Assembly: GCA_030628225.1 (NCBI GenBank)
Contig: DAOVRJ010000065.1
Span: forward strand, 1 to 10,742
Direction: 5' to 3'
Source of the DNA: Candidatus Zixiibacteriota bacterium
GTDB taxonomy: Bacteria > SM23-81
Length of the DNA: 10,742 bases
Shown here: positions 6,921 to 10,742 of the stretch, one piece after another
Layout of the letters: each line of letters opens with the position of its first letter
Numbering within the stretch: position 1 is the stretch's first letter
Notes under the pieces: model-generated
Told to the model about the DNA's origin: nothing
The model's database searches: none
The model's input: the letters and a program-made list of their open reading frames with translations, nothing else
Program-made: the position numbers and the translations under genes

Positions 6921-7283
6921 TTATGCCGAGCCCGTCTTAACGGCGGGAGCCTTGAAAACCTTGCTGGTGAACAGCTCGATGAAGAATCCCCAGATGGCCC
7001 CGGCGATCATCAGCAAGAAGAAATCTTGCGAACTCCCCTGTCCCCATGCCGGAATGGCCATCATTAGAGATATGAGCAGTCCCCAGAAGATTCCGTGGAC
7101 AGCCCAGGGCAATCTGAGACTGCTGGTGCCGATACAGAAGCCGATGAGAGCGCGGTTAAGGATGGTGACGATTACCATCCAGGTGGGGTAGTAAGGGATC
7201 GATCCTCGGCCCAGCAGATAGCAGAGGATTCCGGAGATGATACCCAGGACCGTGGCCCAGAAGCCCCGCTTACCACTGATCAA
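6921..7283 (-). CDS. Four-segment integral membrane protein of unknown function
   Basis: A 120-residue protein, nearly all membrane-embedded, with four hydrophobic segments near residues 7-25 (FWATVLGIISGILCYLLG), 35-52, 64-79 (HGIFWGLLISLMMAIPA) and 88-106 (DFFLLMIAGAIWGFFIELF). Polar residues between segments are few. No known family motif is recognised. The start is taken as TTG 7283, because AGGAGG (7292-7297) sits 8 nt upstream; the GTG at 7292, which also opens the frame, would have no room for an SD. The gene lies 41 bp downstream of the TPR gene on the same strand, so the two probably form an operon ending at the 6840-6879 hairpin. Confidence 0.75.
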   Translation of the reverse strand: MISGKRGFWATVLGIISGILCYLLGRGSIPYYPTWMVIVTILNRALIGFCIGTSSLRLPWAVHGIFWGLLISLMMAIPAWGQGSSQDFFLLMIAGAIWGFFIELFTSKVFKAPAVKTGSA

Positions 7284-7297
7284 TTCACTCACCTCCT
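7284..7297 (-). promoter_or_regulatory. Ribosome-binding site that fixes the TTG start of the membrane protein
   Basis: The minus-strand text AGGAGGTGAGTGAA is followed directly by TTG 7283. AGGAGG to TTG leaves 8 nt, the usual spacing. The GTG that partly overlaps the SD (7290-7292) is therefore unlikely to be the start. Confidence 0.7.
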
Positions 7298-7324
7298 CAT
7301 TGGGGGTAACAACGGTGATATGGC

Positions 7325-8146
7325 TCAGGCTTCATCAGCGGGTCTCGTATCTGAAGACTTCTCCTGTCCGCACCGGTCCAGCCAATCCAGAGCTGTTTCC
7401 CGCAGGATCTTGATGTTGGCTCTTTGGGCGATCTCCATGGCCTTTTGCAGATGATCCCGGGCCTCGGAGAAATTGCCATTCATCCAGTAGATCTGGCCGA
7501 AGCGAAGCTGAGCTGTGCCAATGGCGCCGTCGGCGGCGATCTTCTCGGCCTGGTCGAGAGCGCTCTGGCACGCCTTGAGGGCCTCGTTGTATTTGCTGCG
7601 ACAGGCCAGAAGGAGACCGATACTGGCCTGAACGTGGGAGATCGAGTAGTCGTCACCGGCCTCCCTTAGCGTTTTCAGGGAGGTCTGCAGATGCTCCTCT
7701 GCCTCGTCCAGATAACCTTCCTCCACCAGGATATCTCCCAGCAGATTCAGGATTTTTCCCAGAGCTTGCTGATTATCCTCTTTTTGGGCCGAGTGTCTGC
7801 CGCGTTCCAGGTTATCCCTGGCCTCCGACAGCTTGCCCAGGAAGTTCTGCTGTACGGCCACGTTGAGGTACTCATCGCTGAGGTTCTTCAATCCGTACAT
7901 CTGCCTGAGCCTCAGGCTCTGCTGGTATGCCTCCAGGGCCTTCTGATAGTCGGAGAGAAGCCAGTCGTACATCTTCCCCAGAGCGGAGAAGGTGTCGGCC
8001 TGCCGGGTGAAATTCTGGTCCTCCTTAAAGAGAGCGATAGCTTCCTGATAGGCCTCCGCGGCGATGTCATAGAGACCATCGTCTCGAAACTGCTCGGCTT
8101 TTTGCAGAGCTTTTTCTCCCTGTCTGGTCAACTTGGCATTCTTCAT
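7325..8146 (-). CDS. Tetratricopeptide-repeat (TPR) protein
   Basis: A 273-residue protein made of about six TPR helical pairs in sequence. Recognisable repeat cores are GLYDIAAEAYQEAIALF, DYQKALEAYQQSLRL, GKLSEARDNLERG, GYLDEAEEHLQTSLKTL, KYNEALKACQSALDQAE and GNFSEARDHLQKAMEIA. Such proteins are protein-binding scaffolds; no enzymatic domain, signal peptide or membrane segment is seen, so it is probably cytoplasmic. The start is taken as ATG 8146 (MKNAKLTRQ). The frame is open for 27 more codons to a TTG at 8227, but that stretch contains a good promoter and lacks TPR character. No clear SD precedes ATG 8146, so the start is less certain than the protein. It is followed after 41 bp by the membrane-protein gene, suggesting that the two act together. 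Confidence 0.88.
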   Translation of the reverse strand: MKNAKLTRQGEKALQKAEQFRDDGLYDIAAEAYQEAIALFKEDQNFTRQADTFSALGKMYDWLLSDYQKALEAYQQSLRLRQMYGLKNLSDEYLNVAVQQNFLGKLSEARDNLERGRHSAQKEDNQQALGKILNLLGDILVEEGYLDEAEEHLQTSLKTLREAGDDYSISHVQASIGLLLACRSKYNEALKACQSALDQAEKIAADGAIGTAQLRFGQIYWMNGNFSEARDHLQKAMEIAQRANIKILRETALDWLDRCGQEKSSDTRPADEA

Positions 8147-8195
8147 GGTTAGTTGGGTGAGAGGAAAAAGGATTAGATCTCTGTGGTCACATTCT

Positions 8196-8224
8196 ATCTT
8201 AACGTTTTTCAGTGGATTTGGCAA
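8196..8224 (-). promoter_or_regulatory. Promoter of the TPR-membrane protein operon
   Basis: On the minus strand, TTGCCA (8224-8219), a 17-bp spacer and TAAGAT (8201-8196) predict a start near 8189, about 43 nt before ATG 8146. Its position inside the upstream open frame argues against the longer TPR reading. Confidence 0.6.
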
Positions 8225-8281
8225 CAAAAAAATAGGTCATCAGCAGATATTTGTAGATTCGGATCCTTGATCCGCTTTTCC

Positions 8282-8392
8282 TGTCATGCCTGCGTATGCA
8301 GGCATCTCCGAAAGCAGAACAAGTGAAGGATACGGCCAATGCGGAGATTCCGGCTCCCCGCCTTCGCGGGGACAGGCTTCGCCGGAATGACA
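8282..8392. repeat. REP/MITE-like two-hairpin element
   Basis: An approximately 111-bp element bounded by TGTCAT (8282-8287) and its complement ATGACA (8387-8392). Hairpin one is ATGCCTGC-GTAT-GCAGGCAT (8286-8305). Hairpin two is nested: ATTCCGGC (8347-8354) pairs with GCCGGAAT (8381-8388), enclosing TCCCCGC-CTTC-GCGGGGA (8355-8372). ATCTCCG (8304-8310) also pairs with CGGAGAT (8342-8348), linking the two halves. GTCATTCCGGC-type hairpins are common dispersed repeats in bacteria. No coding capacity. Confidence 0.7.
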
Positions 8393-8408
8393 AAAGAGAG
8401 GTTCTCAC

Positions 8409-8447
8409 AACTCGCTTAACTCTCTAAACTCTCCAAACTCTCTGAAC
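8409..8447. repeat. Tandem repeat of 9-bp units (CTCTCTAAA-like)
   Basis: Four consecutive 9-mers are readable: CTCGCTTAA (8411), CTCTCTAAA (8420), CTCTCCAAA (8429) and CTCTCTGAA (8438). Related units occur in inverted orientation after the S55-like gene at 10466-10488. Confidence 0.75.
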
Positions 8448-8455
8448 TTTTTCAC

Positions 8456-8490
8456 CAGCATCCAGGATTCAGCATCAAGGATCCAGGATC
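8456..8490. repeat. Degenerate CAGCATCCAGGAT tandem
   Basis: Two near-copies of about 13-14 bp, CAGCATCCAGGATT (8456) and CAGCATCAAGGAT (8470), are followed by a partial CCAGGATC. It lies directly after the 9-bp repeat and completes the repeat-rich part of the 8228-8562 spacer, where I see no gene. Confidence 0.55.
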
Positions 8491-8562
8491 GGTCTTTCTT
8501 TTCAGCTCAAACGTCTGGGTATCCAAAAGGTCTCGGTGCCATGAGAATGGAGAAAATTCTGG

Positions 8563-8591
8563 TTGACCTGGGCGGAGCCGGGTGTTAAATT
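8563..8591 (+). promoter_or_regulatory. Promoter of the S55-like gene
   Basis: TTGACC (8563-8568), a 17-bp spacer and TAAATT (8586-8591), preceded by TGT, predict a start near 8598 and a leader of about 40 nt. The TTG that could serve as an upstream start codon at 8563 is the first half of this -35 box. Confidence 0.6.
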
Positions 8592-8637
8592 AGGAGCAAA
8601 TGTCAACATCACAGCCATTTCTAAAGAGGGGAGAATC

Positions 8638-10449
8638 TTGAGATCCTTTTGGCGCTGGCCTGCGTTGTTCTGCTGCCTGTTTTTCCTGGCCGTTGAGGTC
8701 CTGGCCGAGGAGCCGGACCGGATCCGGTTCATGCCCGTGGACCAGGTGAAAGCCGGGATGGTGGGTGTGGGAAAAACAGTTTTCTCCGGCACCCAGATTG
8801 AGGAGTTTCAGGTAGAGATCCTGGGCGTTCTGAAGAAAGCCCGTCCCCACGGGGACATCATCCTGGCTAAAGTCAGCGGTGGTCCTCTGGCCCAGACGGG
8901 CGTGATCAAGGGGATGAGCGGCAGTCCCGTCTATATAGAGGGCAAGCTCATCGGAGCCGTGGCGTATGCTTGGTCCTTTTCCACTCAGCCCATCTGCGGC
9001 ATCGCTCCCATCATGGAAATGCTGGATCTATGGCATCAGATGGAGATTGGGCAACGGGAGAGAGGTAAAAGCCTCGAGGGTCTCCCTGAGGCCGGGGAGC
9101 TGGGGTTGGGGGTTGAGGAGGTGTTGCTTCGCGGAGATTTCTGGCAGGATTCCCTCCAGCTGGCCGCGGCGCGGGGTCCTGCGCTGGTGCCTCTGGAAAC
9201 GCCGGTGATGCTCTCCGGATTCGACGAGCGGGTGGTAGCGCAGATGGCCCCCGTTTTCCAGAAATTCGGTCTTATTCCCATCCAGGCCGGCTCGGCGACG
9301 GATGAGGAGCTGGAAGTTCCCTTTGAACCGGGAGCTTCCCTGGCTGTGCAACTGGTACGCGGAGACGCCATCATCAGCGCCGTCGGTACCCTGACCCATC
9401 GAGAAGGTGACAGGATCATTGGTTTTGGGCACCCCATGTTCTTAGCTGGAGGTGTGGACTTTCCCATGTCCGGGGCCTATGTCCACTCCGTGCTGCCCAG
9501 CCAGGTGAGCTCCTTCAAGCTGGCCTCGGCCACCAGGCAGATGGGATCTCTTCGCCAGGATGGGCGAGCTGGCGTCGCCGGGATCATCGGGCAGGAGCCC
9601 CGCATGCTTCCCATTGATCTGGAGATCCGCTACCAGGATGAGGCCGAGCCAGAGACCTTCTTTTTCGAGATCATCGACAACAAGTTTTTCTCCCCCAACC
9701 TGGTGGTCTGGACGACGCTCAACGCCCTGCTTGTCAGCGGTAAGTCAATGGGCGATGCCACCATGGAGTTGGATGCCCGCATCGTAATCCGCGGACATCC
9801 CGACCTGCGGCTGAGAAACATATACACCGGCGCGATGCCACAGGCCATCCTGTCAAAAGAGCTTGGCGAGATCATCGCCCTTTTGCAGCAGAACAAGCTG
9901 GAAGGGGCTTCACTGCAGAGGCTTTCCCTGAACATATCGGTGGAAAACCGCCGCAGAAGGGCGCTTATCTCCAGTGCTCGGGCCGGCAAGCAGATTGTCC
10001 GGCCCGGGGAAGAGGTCCCGGTGACGGTTTTCCTGGAACCCTACCGGGGGGAGGAGCGAACCCTGAGCATCACCATCCGGGTGCCCGATGACGCGCCCGA
10101 GGGGAGGCTGGTTCTGCAGATCAGCGACGCCGCCTTCAGCACAAAGTGGGAACAAAATCGGGCTCCCCATAGGTTTAAATTTAATAATCTGAGCCAGCTT
10201 TTGGACATGCTGGGAGAACTGGAGAGAAACGACCAGTTGATCGTGAAGCTGGTCACGGCCCGCAGCGGTGTGGTCATCAAGGGTCAGGAACTTCCCTCGC
10301 TGCCGCCATCTGCGCTGGCGGTTCTGCGCGGCTCTCAAAAGAGCGGTGAGGGAGGGATGACCCACGAGCTGGTGCTGGCGCAGAAAATTCTGCCCACCGA
10401 TTATGTCCTCTCCGGCCATATCGCGCTGCCGCTGACCGTAAGGCGCTGA
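8638..10449 (+). CDS. Secreted SpoIVB/S55-like protein
   Basis: TTG 8638 is chosen because GAGGGGA lies just upstream and a signal peptide starts there: MRSFWRWP, then a hydrophobic stretch to about residue 23 ending LAVEVLA before EEPDR. The frame opens earlier, but over the promoter. The product is 603 residues. PVDQVKAGMVGVGKTVFSG opens the conserved domain; GVIKGMSGSPVYIEGKLIGAV carries GMSGSP at 92-97, the serine motif of peptidase family S55 (SpoIVB), with S94 the likely nucleophile. REGDRIIGFGHPMFLAGG carries H265. In SpoIVB the catalytic His precedes the Ser; here the GxGHP histidine follows it. H71/D73 (PHGD) are alternative partners. Residues 350-603 are beta-rich and resemble no family I can name. 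It is probably periplasmic or extracytoplasmic; activity is inferred. The gene stands alone between repeat islands. Confidence 0.85.
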   Translation: MRSFWRWPALFCCLFFLAVEVLAEEPDRIRFMPVDQVKAGMVGVGKTVFSGTQIEEFQVEILGVLKKARPHGDIILAKVSGGPLAQTGVIKGMSGSPVYIEGKLIGAVAYAWSFSTQPICGIAPIMEMLDLWHQMEIGQRERGKSLEGLPEAGELGLGVEEVLLRGDFWQDSLQLAAARGPALVPLETPVMLSGFDERVVAQMAPVFQKFGLIPIQAGSATDEELEVPFEPGASLAVQLVRGDAIISAVGTLTHREGDRIIGFGHPMFLAGGVDFPMSGAYVHSVLPSQVSSFKLASATRQMGSLRQDGRAGVAGIIGQEPRMLPIDLEIRYQDEAEPETFFFEIIDNKFFSPNLVVWTTLNALLVSGKSMGDATMELDARIVIRGHPDLRLRNIYTGAMPQAILSKELGEIIALLQQNKLEGASLQRLSLNISVENRRRRALISSARAGKQIVRPGEEVPVTVFLEPYRGEERTLSITIRVPDDAPEGRLVLQISDAAFSTKWEQNRAPHRFKFNNLSQLLDMLGELERNDQLIVKLVTARSGVVIKGQELPSLPPSALAVLRGSQKSGEGGMTHELVLAQKILPTDYVLSGHIALPLTVRR

Positions 10450-10465
10450 AAATACTGGATTATAG

Positions 10466-10488
10466 TTCTGAGAGTTAAGAGAGTTAAG
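10466..10488. repeat. Inverted copy of the 9-bp repeat
   Basis: On the opposite strand this reads CTTAA, CTCTCTTAA, CTCTCAGAA, the same 9-bp period and unit as at 8409-8447. It starts 17 bp after the S55-like stop codon. Confidence 0.65.
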
Positions 10489-10490
10489 GG

Positions 10491-10632
10491 AATGCGGAGC
10501 TGGGAACTGGGAGCTCGGAGCTTTTTGAACTCGGAGCTGGGAACGCGGAGTGCGGAGCTCCCCCCCCCCCCACTCCATCCCAGATATTATTGTTTTTGCT
10601 TTTCAGTTCCGCGTTCCGAGTTCCGCGTTCCA
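10491..10632. repeat. GGAAC/GGAGC repeat cluster forming a large imperfect inverted repeat
   Basis: GGAGCTGGGAAC occurs at 10496-10507 and 10533-10544, with further CGGAGCT copies at 10515 and 10553. Beyond the C-run, GTTCCGCGTTCC occurs at 10606-10617 and 10620-10631, the complement of the same vocabulary (GGAACGCGGAAC). The two halves could pair imperfectly across 10545-10605. An open frame through it is repeat translation, not a gene. Confidence 0.65.
10560..10571. repeat. Homopolymer run of 12 C
   Basis: Twelve consecutive C on the plus strand sit in the loop region of the inverted repeat. Such tracts change length by slippage, and the exact count may also be a sequencing or assembly approximation. 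Confidence 0.8.
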
Positions 10633-10742
10633 CGCTCGGTGGGGTGGAAGTGTGGAAGGGGGAGGTTTCCCCCTCGCTTCAGCCAGCGTGCCCTGGGGCC
10701 ACTGTGGGATTTTTCCGCCAGGAACTCTCAGTAATAGTGAAC
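10633..10742. other. Terminal non-coding stretch with a small GC hairpin
   Basis: GGGGGAGGTTTCCCCC (10659-10674) can form a short hairpin. No gene start, tRNA or terminator with a T-run is recognisable before the window ends. Confidence 0.4.

Noticed and set aside
8147-8227. 27-codon N-terminal extension of the TPR protein from TTG 8227
   Set aside because: The stretch contains a TTGCCA-17-TAAGAT promoter, and its translation lacks TPR or signal character.
8409-8490. Possible CRISPR array
   Set aside because: Units are 9-14 bp in direct contact with no unique spacers of constant length.
8563-8637. 25-codon N-terminal extension of the S55-like protein from TTG 8563
   Set aside because: That TTG is part of the -35 box, and the signal peptide begins at TTG 8638, which has its own SD.
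10492-10734. 80-codon plus-strand open frame at the right end
   Set aside because: It translates the GGAGC/GGAAC repeats and the C-run and has no SD.

Overview
The window is bacterial chromosomal DNA. It is moderately GC-rich, with GTG and TTG starts alongside ATG, strong Shine-Dalgarno (SD) sites, sigma-70-type promoters and many small intergenic repeats. The repeats, the stray four-helix-bundle gene, the helicase-less type ISP-like restriction enzyme and the large secreted S55-like protein together suggest an uncultured or candidate-phylum lineage. I cannot name a phylum from sequence alone. Two genes with signal peptides show export. No tRNA, rRNA, CRISPR array, transposase or phage gene was seen.

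Left region (1-6259, all genes on the minus strand). In transcription order from 6259 down: a clear sigma-70 promoter; yjbQ (UPF0047, thiamine-phosphate-synthase-like); a DUF457/YdjM-type membrane protein; lysine-ketoglutarate reductase (LKR); a four-helix-bundle protein of the 23S rRNA intervening-sequence family; saccharopine dehydrogenase, L-glutamate-forming (SDH); and the first 603 codons of a nuclease-methyltransferase fusion that runs off the left edge. LKR and SDH are the two halves of eukaryotic AASS encoded as separate genes. Together they convert lysine plus 2-oxoglutarate, via saccharopine, to aminoadipate semialdehyde plus glutamate. An AT-rich four-helix-bundle gene sits between them, and the restriction gene begins 16 bp after the SDH stop, using an SD that overlaps that stop.

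Middle region (6260-8227). A TTGACA-17 bp-TAGAAT promoter drives a 107-residue exported protein that ends in a strong hairpin terminator. Converging on the same terminator from the right are a TPR-repeat protein and a four-segment membrane protein, both on the minus strand. The TPR gene has its own promoter, which lies inside the open frame upstream of its probable start.

Right region (8228-10742). A 410-bp repeat-rich spacer holds a two-hairpin REP/MITE-like element and two short tandem-repeat islands. It leads into a promoter and a secreted 603-residue SpoIVB/S55-like protein. This protein carries GMSGSP near residue 94 and GFGHP near residue 265, the reverse of the His-then-Ser order in SpoIVB. 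A second copy of the 9-bp-period repeat follows the gene in inverted orientation, and the window ends in a GGAAC/GGAGC repeat cluster with a run of 12 C.

The points that most merit a second look are the split LKR/SDH pair interrupted by a foreign gene and followed directly by a restriction enzyme, the permuted S55-like active-site order, the small exported protein, the SD-sequestering hairpin of yjbQ, and the 9-bp repeats flanking the S55 gene.
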